A DNA stretch of 64,000 bases, taken from Massilia sp. HP4. Its GTDB lineage: Bacteria > Pseudomonadota > Gammaproteobacteria > Burkholderiales > Burkholderiaceae_D. The position numbers were made by a program, and so were the translations under genes. This document shows, in pieces, positions 34,549 through 42,870 of this stretch; the first letter of the stretch is position 1; each line of letters begins with the position of its first letter. Location of the stretch: contig NZ_STGG01000012.1 in NCBI RefSeq assembly GCF_005222695.1, forward strand, positions 248,001 through 312,000, written 5' to 3'. The notes under the pieces were generated by a model that saw nothing but the letters and a program-made list of their open reading frames with translations, did no database searches and had not been told where the DNA came from.

Positions 34549-35478
34549 ATGCAAATCGATCCAGACAAACTGAACTGCTCCGCGATTGCAGAGCGCGACC
34601 GGCTGCTGGCCGCACTGGGCACGGCAGACGCCATCTCGTTGCTCGACCGCTTTATCCACGAAGCGCCGGGCACGGGCGCCCTTGATGGGTACAAGGTTTT
34701 TACCCAGGCCGCCAGCGCCATTCTGTCCGCCGTTCGCGACAAGACAGGCGATGCCGGTGCCAGGGCATTTCTTCGCGCCGTGATCCTGCACGCTATTGCC
34801 AAGACCGTCGGCGAGCAAGGCCTGAAACGGCTGCCAGCGCGGATTGCTGCGCAACAATTACAGCAATTTAAAAGAATTATCTCCCACGAAGAGGACTCGC
34901 CTTGGCTGCATCTTGACCACGACCTCTTCCACAAAGAATTCGGCATCGCCACCTTGCGTCTTTACGTTGCCGGCGCGCGTCTGGTCGATCCGCGTTGCGG
35001 TGTACCACGTTCCCTGCTCGGCCGCGGTACACCTGCCGACTGGCTGCGCAGTACGAGCGCGATCGCGTCGATCGGTGGCTTTCGCCCCTATTTCCAGATT
35101 CATACTCACAAGTTCATGTTGGAAACGTTTAACGAGGAGGGTTCGAACGAGTGCTACCGATGTTGCGCGGAGCTCTACGAACTGTTTCCGGAGGTGCTGG
35201 GGATGTTTGGCAGCAGCTGGTTTTACGATCCCGCGCTAGCCACGGTGAGCCCGCGCCTCGCCTATCTGCGCGAGGTGCCGCTACGCGGCGGGGCGAAGCT
35301 ACTTTATGTGGCCAGCGGCGGCGAAGCGATCGACAATGCACTCGCGAAGTCGGCCACCCGGCGCCGATTGTATGAAGAAGGACGCTACCGGCCGAAGAAT
35401 TACATGCTTATTTGGGGAAGGCGTCGCCAGCAGGAGTGGGCGCAGACGTTTTCGGCTTCGCTGCTACGGGAAGGCTGA
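34549..35478 (+). CDS. Uncharacterised protein, paralogue of the gene at 47981-48934
   Basis: A soluble-looking protein of 309 residues (317 from ATG 34525). I do not recognise a named family. The C-terminal half shares a clear motif series with the product of 47981-48934: a THKFMLETFNEEG-type motif (paralogue SRMAGSFNEEG), GSSWFYDPALATVSPRLAYL (paralogue GTSWYYDPQVKTISPKLAYL), and a terminal SATRRRLYEEGRYRP ... IWGRR (paralogue SPTRRQLFEEGKYKP ... IWTRE). Conserved Glu, Trp, Tyr and Asp residues suggest an enzyme or binding protein. No signal peptide is seen. It converges on a polysaccharide deacetylase and overlaps it by 71 bases. A role in modifying a cell-surface polysaccharide is inference from context. 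Confidence 0.8.
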   Translation: MQIDPDKLNCSAIAERDRLLAALGTADAISLLDRFIHEAPGTGALDGYKVFTQAASAILSAVRDKTGDAGARAFLRAVILHAIAKTVGEQGLKRLPARIAAQQLQQFKRIISHEEDSPWLHLDHDLFHKEFGIATLRLYVAGARLVDPRCGVPRSLLGRGTPADWLRSTSAIASIGGFRPYFQIHTHKFMLETFNEEGSNECYRCCAELYELFPEVLGMFGSSWFYDPALATVSPRLAYLREVPLRGGAKLLYVASGGEAIDNALAKSATRRRLYEEGRYRPKNYMLIWGRRRQQEWAQTFSASLLREG

Positions 35479-36526
35479 ATCGCCGGCCCTTCAGGCGCCG
35501 CAGGAAATCGGCGAAGCCGCTCATTTCGGCCTCGAATTCGAGCTGATGGATGCTTTCTCCATCGAGGAAGCGCGACAGGTAGAATGAGTTTGGCGGCGAA
35601 CTGTCATGGACCAGACCGGGCAGGCAGGTAGTTGCCGACGCCACACCCAGCTCGTCGAGCACCACCGCCGCTCCTTCGTCGAACGATCCGCTTGGATAAC
35701 AGTAATGACGCGGCTTCGGCAAGCCCAGGCCGGTAATCACTTCATCGCAACGGCTCAAGTCGGCGCGGAAACGCTCCGGGGCGCCGCGGGGATAATAGTG
35801 GTCGTGCCCGTGTAGTTCGATGGCGCAGCCACTGGCGGCCGCTGAACGGACTTCTTCCGGCGTCATGTAGTCGAAGCGGCGGCTTGCCAGGTCCAACTCG
35901 GCGGGGTCGAGGCCGACAGCAGTGGCAAGCCGCTCCAGTGCTGCACATACTGCGCTGCGGTCCGTGGCCAGCGGCGCGAACGCCGCCACCACACCCTGCG
36001 CGAGCGATTCGCGCGCGGCAGGTATCGCCAGATCGTGTTCGCCATCCACCTTGGCGCCGAACCCCTCCAGCTTCACCCGCCTGCGTGCGGCCTTCCACAA
36101 CAGATAGCGCGTTGCGACATTCAATACCGGCCATCCCTCAAGAAAATGCCGCGTACATAAGTAAAGCGTGGAGGGGATCTGCTGTCCGGCGAGCACCGGC
36201 AATAATTCTCGGCCGGTGGAATACCAGCCGTCATCGAATGTCACGACGACTTCCAGCCGTCCACGGTTGGCGTCTGGTGTGCGTACCGCATCGTCCAGCC
36301 GCACGGGTGAATAGCCTTTGGTTTGGAGCCAGGCAATACGCTTGCGAAAAGTCTCGGTCGACATGAACAGCTTCGGGTTGTAACCAAGTTCGTCACCCAA
36401 GCAACCGCCGTGATAGCAGAGAATACGCAATCGCTTGGCAGTGAGATGGCGTCCCAGGGCGAACAGTCCCAGGCATCTCGCGAGATACAGGACGGCGATT
36501 TTAGGACGTAGGGCGGCTATCGACAT
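35408..36526 (-). CDS. Polysaccharide deacetylase (NodB-like)
   Basis: A 372-residue carbohydrate esterase 4-like protein. VVTFDDGWYSTG carries the catalytic and metal-binding aspartates and IELHGHDHYYPRG supplies the metal histidines (H-x3-H). HYCYPSGSFDEGA follows as the usual third motif. ILCYHG near the N-terminus is the typical first strand. It would remove acetyl groups from an N-acetylated polysaccharide; no clear signal peptide is present. ATG 36526 (MSIAALRPK) is preferred to an upstream start. Its 3' end overlaps the convergent uncharacterised gene by 71 bases. Confidence 0.88.
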   Translation of the reverse strand: MSIAALRPKIAVLYLARCLGLFALGRHLTAKRLRILCYHGGCLGDELGYNPKLFMSTETFRKRIAWLQTKGYSPVRLDDAVRTPDANRGRLEVVVTFDDGWYSTGRELLPVLAGQQIPSTLYLCTRHFLEGWPVLNVATRYLLWKAARRRVKLEGFGAKVDGEHDLAIPAARESLAQGVVAAFAPLATDRSAVCAALERLATAVGLDPAELDLASRRFDYMTPEEVRSAAASGCAIELHGHDHYYPRGAPERFRADLSRCDEVITGLGLPKPRHYCYPSGSFDEGAAVVLDELGVASATTCLPGLVHDSSPPNSFYLSRFLDGESIHQLEFEAEMSGFADFLRRLKGRRFSLPVAAKPKTSAPTPAGDAFPK

Positions 36527-36848
36527 GATTGAATACAGATAGGTGCATGGTCGGAAACGACATCTCGGTCGTAGGGCAAAGCCATTGGCCACGCCGGTGT
36601 GATCTTACTATTTGAGCAATTATAGGGCAATTCTCACGACTGGCGCGGCTCTACGTGTGCAAGTCTTATCGGCCTCTGTAACAACCTCGGCTTTCCAAAC
36701 TAAAAATACCCGGAAATGTTTTTTTTTGGAAATAAATTCTATTCTGCAACAATATAAATGCATAAAGCTCGCTCAATGATATAATCTCGTCAATATTTCA
36801 GGCGTTTTTCGCAGACCTTGCCCCGCAGCTTCAGAAGGGACGATTGTC
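36527..36848 (+). promoter_or_regulatory. AT-rich divergent region with opgC promoter
   Basis: This 322-bp gap lies between the deacetylase start and the opgC-like gene. It becomes strongly AT-rich after 36700, including a run of nine T residues near 36719-36727. An extended -10 box, TGATATAAT at 36777-36785, reads toward the opgC-like gene and is identical to the box before the ATP-grasp gene. No gene is seen. Confidence 0.5.
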
Positions 36849-37981
36849 ATGAATCTAAACATGTCAAATCTCATCATTGAAAACAAACGCGATATCCGAC
36901 TCGATACGATGCGAGGCATTCTATTGATCATTATGACGCTGAATCATTTGGGTGGTTCACTAACCTTATTCGCCGCTCAGCCCTTTGGCTATGTCACGGC
37001 TGCAGAGGGATTTATCGTGCTGTCCGGATATACCTACGCGATTACATCCAAGCTGGGATTTGAACCATTCATGGCGAGGTTACGCACCTCTGGCAAACGG
37101 GCATTCAAGATCTACAAATACCATATTCTTGCGTTCGCACTCCTGCTTTCGATCGCCATCCTGATTCCATCTTATGGTGAATATTTTGGCAAACGCTTCT
37201 TCGTTAAGAATAATACTGAAGAAATATTGTGGACCATTATTGGCACCCTATTATTGGTGCATCAACCGGTCTATTTTGATATCCTGCCAATGTATATAGT
37301 TTTCGCCCTGCTGAGCCCGCTGGTACTGTATGCCTAGACCATCGCCAAGGTCTGGCCGTCTTCGCTGCAAGCGTCGTACTCTGGTTGTTGGGGAACTATA
37401 TTGATCCGGTGCGCTTGCTGGCGGAGGCGCTGGACATGCGCGGGAGCGATGGATACTTCAATCCGCTCAGCTGGCAACTATTGTGGGTAGCTGGTCTTTA
37501 CTTCGGCTATGTCCACAAGACACAAAAGAAAGTCGATTTTTTCAAAGGCAATTCTCAATTTCTGGTCGCCCTGGGAATCGCACTGGTGCTGCTATTGGCC
37601 CGCCATGCGGTCATCGACCTGCCGGATGAAATGCACCATTACTTTGGCAAGGCCAATCTCGGCTTGTTGCGCATCGTTAACGTGGCCGCACAATTGGTCA
37701 TACTCTTTTCATTGCTCCGCGTCATCCCGCGAAACAGTGGACTTCCCTGGCTGAGCTTTATCGGCACTTACTCGATACAGGTGTTCACCTTCCATATAGT
37801 CATTATTTATCTTTTGAAACCGGTCGGACGGTTCGTCGCGTTGAACTTCAGCACGACTGCACAAGCTCTTTACATCATCGCCGTCGTCGCCAGCCTGAGC
37901 CTCCCTGCTTTGTTCTACCAGCGGTTTGTGGCAGGAAAAGCCGGTACCCTGGTTCCGGACGCGCCCCCCGATCGGAGCTAA
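36849..37981 (+). pseudogene. OpgC-like membrane acyltransferase, frameshifted
   Basis: Two frames together make one OpgC-domain protein of about 377 residues. The first (36849-37337) has the typical start RDIRLDTMRGILLIIMTLNH, then AAEGFIVLSGYTYA, and stops at TAG just after LLSPLVLYA. The second frame reads LDHRQGLAVFAASVVLWLLGNYID directly on from that point and continues to 37981 with several membrane segments. Joining needs one extra base near 37334 (GCC-TAG would become GCC-CTA-G). OpgC family members transfer succinyl or similar groups to glucans at the inner membrane. The whole locus is AT-richer than its neighbours. It is either a true recent mutation or a base-call error in a CC run. 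Confidence 0.8.
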
Positions 37982-37983
37982 AG

Positions 37984-38015
37984 AAAAAATGGCCGGCCAC
38001 TTTCACGGCCGGCCA
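37984..38015 (-). terminator. Terminator of the M13 peptidase genes
   Basis: TGGCCGGCC and GGCCGGCCA form a nine-base stem around ACTTTCAC (37990-38015), followed on the minus strand by six T residues. It lies 23 bases after the first peptidase stop. Confidence 0.85.
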
Positions 38016-38037
38016 CCAGTTCAGCCAGGCGCCGCGA

Positions 38038-40110
38038 TTACCAGATAATCACGCGATCCTTCGGCGCCAGGTACATCTTGTCGCCCGCCTTGACCCCGAA
38101 CGCCTCATAGAAGCCAGGCTGGTTCTTCAGGGTGCCATTCGCCCGGTACTGCGCCGGCGAGTGCGGATCGGTCTTGATCTGGGCGATCTGCGCCGGCTCG
38201 CGCATCTTGGTGCGCCACACCTGGCCCCAACCCATGTAGAAGCGCTGGTCGCCGGTCAAGCCGTCGATGACGGGCGCAGGTTTACCCTTCAGCGAGATCT
38301 TGTAGGCTTTGTAGGCGATCGCCAGGCCCGAGTTGTCGCCGATGTTCTCGCCCAGGGTCAGTTCGCCGTTGACGTTATAGCCTTCGAGGGGGCTGAAGGC
38401 CGCATATTGGGCGATCAGCGCCTTGGTCTTTTCGCCGAAGCGCTTGCCGTCTTCCTCGGTCCACCAGTTGCGCATATTGCCGTCGCCGTCGTACTGCGAA
38501 CCCTGGTCGTCGAAGCCGTGGCTGATCTCATGGCCGATCACGGCGCCGATGCCGCCGTAGTTGACCGCGTCGTCGGCATTGGCGTCGAAGAACGGCGGCT
38601 GCAGGATCGCGGCCGGGAACACGATCTCGTTCAGTTCCGGGTTGTAGTAGGCGTTGACGGTCTGCGGCGTCATGCCCCACTCGTCGCGGTCGATCGGCTT
38701 GCCCAGTTTATTCAGCTCGCGCTTGTATTCCACTTCGCGCGACCGCATCACGTTGCCGACCAGGTCGTCGCGCTTCACGGTCAGGGCCGCGTAATCCTTC
38801 CACTTGTTCGGGTACCCGATCTTCGGCGTGAACTTGGCCAGCTTCGCCTGCGCTTCCTTCTTGGTCGCGGGGCTCATCCAGTCCAGCGTGTCGATCGAGT
38901 CCTTGTAGGCAGCCAGCAGGTTGTTGACCAGGACTTCCATATGCGCCTTGCGCTCGGCCGGGAAGTGCTTGGCCACGTACAGCTTGCCGACCGCGTCGCC
39001 CAGGCTACCTTCCAGCGTCGAGACGCCGCGCTTCCAGCGCGGTTCCAGTTGCGGGATGCCGGCCAGGGTGGTGCCATTGAAGGCGAAGCGCTGGTCGACG
39101 AAGGCCTTCGACAGGTAGTTGGCGTAGCCGTTCACGGTCTGGAATTGCAGGTAGGCTTTCCAGGTCTCGAGCGGGATACGGCCAAGAACGTCGGCGAAGC
39201 CTTTCAGGTAGGTCGGCTGGCTGACGATCAGGTAGTCGGCCTTGCCCTGCAGCCCGGACGCCTTCAGCCACTGCTGCCAGTCATAGCCCGGCGCCATGGC
39301 GGCCAGCTTGGACAGCTCGACCTTGTTATAGGTCTTGATCGGGTCGCGGTTTTCGACCTTGGTCCACTGCACCTTGGCCAGTTCGGTTTCCAGTTCGACG
39401 ATGGCTTTCGCATCGGCTGCCGCGTTTTTGCCGCCGGCCAGCGCCAGCATCTTCTCGATGTGCTGCTGGTATCTGGCGCGCGTGTCGGCCAGCTTGGCGT
39501 CGTCCAGTTTCAGGTAGTAGTCGCGGTCGGGCATGCCCAGGCCGGCCTGGTACAGGTCGGCCACGTACTTGGTCGAATCCTTGGCATCCTGGTGGATGAA
39601 GAACACGAACGGCACATTGACGCCGATGCGGCCCAGGTGGGCGAACATTGCCGGCAGTTCATTCTTGTTTTTCAGCGCGTCGATCTTGCCCAGTTCACCG
39701 GCCAGCGGCTTGGCGCCCAGCTGCTCGAGGCGCGCTTCGTCCATATAGCTGGCGTAGAAATCGCCGATCTTGCGCGCTTCGGTGCCGTTGGCCGCGCTCT
39801 TTTCCATGGCGGCCTTCTCGATGATCGCGCGCAGCTGCGGCAGGGTGTCGTCGCGCAGCTGGTGGAAGGCGCCCCAGGTCGACTTGTCGGCCGGGATCTC
39901 GACCGACTTGAGCCACTTGCCGTTCAGGTGTTCGAAGAAATCGTCTTGCGGGCGCACGCCCGCTTCGATGTACTGGGTAGCGATGCCCGACGAGGCGGCG
40001 CCGGTCTTGGCCGCGGTAGCGGCGGCAGGAGCGGCGGCGGCGCCGGATTCGGCCTGCGCGAACGAAGCCACCAGGGCGAGTACGGCGGCGCTGAACAGAT
40101 GTCGTTTCAT
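38038..40110 (-). CDS. M13 family zinc metallopeptidase (first of two)
   Basis: A 690-residue neprilysin/PepO-like endopeptidase. A cleavable signal peptide ends near AQAESGAAA, so it is periplasmic or secreted rather than membrane-anchored. NAYYNPELNEIVFPAAILQPP is the substrate-side motif, VIGHEISHGFDD gives the zinc histidines and catalytic Glu, and GENIGDNSGL gives the third zinc ligand. It ends in VIIW, where most M13 enzymes end C-x-x-W. ATG 40110 (MKRHLFSA) is chosen over upstream codons because it begins the signal peptide. It probably degrades small peptides. It is co-directional with a close paralogue 78 bases upstream. Confidence 0.95.
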   Translation of the reverse strand: MKRHLFSAAVLALVASFAQAESGAAAAPAAATAAKTGAASSGIATQYIEAGVRPQDDFFEHLNGKWLKSVEIPADKSTWGAFHQLRDDTLPQLRAIIEKAAMEKSAANGTEARKIGDFYASYMDEARLEQLGAKPLAGELGKIDALKNKNELPAMFAHLGRIGVNVPFVFFIHQDAKDSTKYVADLYQAGLGMPDRDYYLKLDDAKLADTRARYQQHIEKMLALAGGKNAAADAKAIVELETELAKVQWTKVENRDPIKTYNKVELSKLAAMAPGYDWQQWLKASGLQGKADYLIVSQPTYLKGFADVLGRIPLETWKAYLQFQTVNGYANYLSKAFVDQRFAFNGTTLAGIPQLEPRWKRGVSTLEGSLGDAVGKLYVAKHFPAERKAHMEVLVNNLLAAYKDSIDTLDWMSPATKKEAQAKLAKFTPKIGYPNKWKDYAALTVKRDDLVGNVMRSREVEYKRELNKLGKPIDRDEWGMTPQTVNAYYNPELNEIVFPAAILQPPFFDANADDAVNYGGIGAVIGHEISHGFDDQGSQYDGDGNMRNWWTEEDGKRFGEKTKALIAQYAAFSPLEGYNVNGELTLGENIGDNSGLAIAYKAYKISLKGKPAPVIDGLTGDQRFYMGWGQVWRTKMREPAQIAQIKTDPHSPAQYRANGTLKNQPGFYEAFGVKAGDKMYLAPKDRVIIW

Positions 40111-40188
40111 GGGTTCTCTCTCTCTTTGTTGTGAGTGCAATGCAAAACGGGCCGGCGCTCATGACGCCGGCCCGTCAATGGGACCAGA

Positions 40189-42264
40189 TTACCAGATGAT
40201 GACGCGCTCTTCAGGCGGCAGGTACATCTTGTCGCCCGGCTTCACGTCGAAGGCCTCGTAGAACTCGGCCATATTGCGCACGGTGCCGTTGGCGCGGAAC
40301 TGGCCCGGCGAGTGCGGGTCGGTCTTGACCTGGTTGATCTGCTGCGCTTCGCGCATCTTCGAGCGCCACACCTGGGCCCAGCCCATGAAGAAGCGCTGGT
40401 CGCCGGTGAGGCCGTCGATCACCGGGGCCGGCTTGCCGTTCAACGACAGCTTGTAGGCCTTGTAGCCGATCGCCAGGCCGGCGTTATCGCCGATGTTCTC
40501 GCCCAGGGTCAGCTCGCCGTTGACGTTATAGCCCGGCAGCGGGGCGTAGCCGTTGAACTGGTTGACCAGCTTGTCGGTGCGGGCCTTGAACGCGGCCTTG
40601 TCCTCGGCGCTCCACCAATTGCGCAGGTTGCCGTCGCCATCCGACTGGCTGCCCTTGTCGTCGAAGCCGTGGCCGATCTCGTGGCCGATCACGGCGCCGA
40701 TCGCACCATAGTTGACGGCGTCGTCGGCGCGCATGTCGAAGAACGGCGGTTGCAGGATCGCGGCCGGGAACACGATCTCGTTCATCGTGCTGCGGTAGTA
40801 GGCGTTCACGGTCTGCGGCGTCATGCCCCATTCGGTGTGGTCGATCGGTTTACCCAGCTTGCCGATATTGCGCTCGTACTCGAAGGTCGAGGCGCGCATC
40901 GCGTTGCCGACCAGGTCGTCGCGCTTGATGGCCAGGCGCGCGTAGTCGCGCCATTTGTCAGGATAGCCGATCTTGGGCGTGAACTTGGCCAGCTTGGCGC
41001 GCGCTTCCTTCTTGGTCGCGGGGCTCATCCACTCCAGGTTGTCGATCGACTGGCCATAGGCGATGATCAGGTTCTTGACGAGCTGCTCCATTCGTTCTTT
41101 GCGCTCGGCCGGGAAGTGTTCTTTCACGTACAGCTTGCCGAGCGCCTCGCCCAGCGCACCTTCGACCGTGGCCACGCCCTTCTTCCACTCCGGACGCTGC
41201 TCGGCCACGCCGGTCAGCGCGGTGCCGTAGAAGGCGAAGTCCGCGTCCACGAAGGCCTTCGACAGGTAAGGCGCGTATTCGCGCAGCAGCTGCCATTCGA
41301 AGTAGGACTTGACGGTCGCCAGGTCGGTCTTCGCCAGCAGTTCGTTGAAACCCGTGAAGTAGCTCGGCTGGTTGACGATGATGGTGTCGAGCTTGTTGCC
41401 CACGCCGGCGGCGGCGAGAGCCGCCTTCCAGTCATAGCCCGGCGCCAGCTTGGCCAGATCAAGCACGCTCATCTTGTTATAACGCTTGACCGGGTCGCGG
41501 TTCTCGACCTTGGTCCACTGCACCTTGGCCAGCTCGGTCTCGAAGTCGACGATCGCCTTGGCCTGGGCTGCGGCGTTCTTCTCGCCGGCCAATGCCAGGG
41601 TTTTCTCGACGTGCTGCTGGTACTTGGCGCGGATTTCCGCCAGCTTGGCGTCGTCCTGCTTCAGGTAGTAGTCGCGGTCGGGCATGCCAAGGCCGCTCTG
41701 GCTGATATAGGTGGCGTACCTGGTCGACTCGCGCATGTCCTGGCCGACGTAGATGCCGTAGGGGCTCGAGACGCCGATCCTGGCCAGGTGGGCCGCCAGG
41801 GCCGGGATGCCCTTCTTGTCCTTCAGCGCGCGGATGCGCGACAGCTCGCCGGTCAGCGGCTTGTAGCCCAGGCTTTCGCGGCGCTCGGCGTCCATGAAGC
41901 TGGCGTACAGGTCGCCGATCTTGCGGGCTTCGCTGCCCGCCTTGGCGCCAGTGTCTTTTTGTGCGGCTTCGATGATGGCCAGCAGCTGCGGCGTGGTGTC
42001 TTCGCGCAGCTTCATGAAGGTGCCCCAGCTCGAACGGTCGCTCGGGATCTCGGTCTCTTTCAGCCACTTGCCGTTCAGGTGGGTGAAGAAGTCGTCCTGC
42101 GGACGCACGCTGGTGTCGATGTATTGGGTGTCGATGCCCGAGATGACGCCGGCCGCGGCGCTCGCGGTGGCCGCGGTGGCTGGCGCGGCATCGGCGGCGA
42201 TGGCGGGCAAGGCGAAGGCTGCCATCAGGGACAGGGTCAGGGTGCTCAGAAGGTGTCGCTTCAC
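40189..42264 (-). CDS. M13 family zinc metallopeptidase (second of two)
   Basis: A 691-residue paralogue of the preceding gene product, similar along its whole length. It has a signal peptide (LMAAFALPAIAADAA), an Ala-rich linker, NAYYRSTMNEIVFPAAILQPP, the zinc motif VIGHEIGHGFDD and GENIGDNAGL, again ending in VIIW. The start is GTG 42264 (VKRHLLSTL), with AAGGAA seven bases upstream; starting at ATG 42342 would put about 26 unlikely residues before the signal peptide. The tandem pair looks like a local duplication that has diverged. A shared terminator lies after the downstream copy. Confidence 0.94.
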   Translation of the reverse strand: MKRHLLSTLTLSLMAAFALPAIAADAAPATAATASAAAGVISGIDTQYIDTSVRPQDDFFTHLNGKWLKETEIPSDRSSWGTFMKLREDTTPQLLAIIEAAQKDTGAKAGSEARKIGDLYASFMDAERRESLGYKPLTGELSRIRALKDKKGIPALAAHLARIGVSSPYGIYVGQDMRESTRYATYISQSGLGMPDRDYYLKQDDAKLAEIRAKYQQHVEKTLALAGEKNAAAQAKAIVDFETELAKVQWTKVENRDPVKRYNKMSVLDLAKLAPGYDWKAALAAAGVGNKLDTIIVNQPSYFTGFNELLAKTDLATVKSYFEWQLLREYAPYLSKAFVDADFAFYGTALTGVAEQRPEWKKGVATVEGALGEALGKLYVKEHFPAERKERMEQLVKNLIIAYGQSIDNLEWMSPATKKEARAKLAKFTPKIGYPDKWRDYARLAIKRDDLVGNAMRASTFEYERNIGKLGKPIDHTEWGMTPQTVNAYYRSTMNEIVFPAAILQPPFFDMRADDAVNYGAIGAVIGHEIGHGFDDKGSQSDGDGNLRNWWSAEDKAAFKARTDKLVNQFNGYAPLPGYNVNGELTLGENIGDNAGLAIGYKAYKLSLNGKPAPVIDGLTGDQRFFMGWAQVWRSKMREAQQINQVKTDPHSPGQFRANGTVRNMAEFYEAFDVKPGDKMYLPPEERVIIW

Positions 42265-42870
42265 GGGGAAATTCCTTACTTGCAGAGTGTGATTGCAGGG
42301 ATTATTCGAGTCCGGCCGGATGCGCCTGCTACGCACCGGCAAAAGAACATTCTAGCGGGAAGGCAAACGACCTCGCCTGCAGAGCAAAGATTTTTACTTT
42401 TCGATACACGGCACACATGTGTTTTCGTATATGCATGTGTTGGATGGTGACAACAAGGTGATATGTGCATCCCGTGTCCTGCGCCGTGGAATGTACAATC
42501 CGTGAAGAGGCAGCCGTGCAGATCGCGCGGTTTGCAAAAGTAGGGCCGGAAAGAAAAAAGCCCGCGGTGGAGGCCGCGGGCAAAGACCACTTCAAGAGTG
42601 GAGAGAGAGAAAAACTGGTTCAACTATAGGCTGCCTCATCCGCACGCTCCCTTACTCTTACAATTGCTTACCTTCGCCGGGCCGGGTGTAACAAGCCGTT
42701 ACCTGGCGCACGCGTCCCCTCCCCTGCCGCCGTCGGTGTCGACCGCTTTTGCGCCGCCGCCCGCGGTCGCGCGCGAACCGGTTTATACTGGCCTTGCGCT
42801 ACCTCAGGCATAAGCTCGCGCCTGCCAGGCTAGGTCGCACCGCTTGCAGACGCCATCGTACGGATCAACC
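42265..42870. other. Divergent intergenic region, M13 peptidase / ctpA
   Basis: About 600 bases with several elements: a perfect ACACATGTGT palindrome (42413-42422) and a nearby ATGCATGTGT in the peptidase leader side; a minus-strand hairpin terminator and possible small RNA (listed separately); an inverted repeat GTAAC-AAGCC-GTTAC at 42688-42702; and a + strand TATACT box at 42784-42789, about 80 bases before the ctpA ATG. I see no supportable protein gene. Confidence 0.5.
42554..42630 (-). ncRNA. Candidate small RNA with CCTCCA-loop terminator
   Basis: A strong minus-strand intrinsic terminator (GCCCGCGG ... CCGCGGGC, 42560-42581, followed by six T residues) has no minus-strand gene ahead of it: the next gene to the right is on +. 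The preceding 50 bases would form a small CCACT/AGTGG hairpin and a pyrimidine-rich single strand (TCTCTCTCTCC). The terminator loop is CCTCCA, complementary to Shine-Dalgarno sequences. A TATAGT box near 42622-42627 could start it, but no good -35 is seen. It may instead be a remnant terminator. Confidence 0.35.

Noticed and set aside
34549..35478. Assignment to the VirK/YbjX (DUF535) family
   Set aside because: The expected DUF535 features (IGGLQG-like motif and D-Y-D-x-F-W end) are not seen; the similarity is only in length and general context.
37326..37340. Programmed -1 frameshifting as an explanation of the split opgC-like gene
   Set aside because: No slippery heptamer or obvious downstream stimulatory structure is present; a one-base deletion in a C run is simpler.
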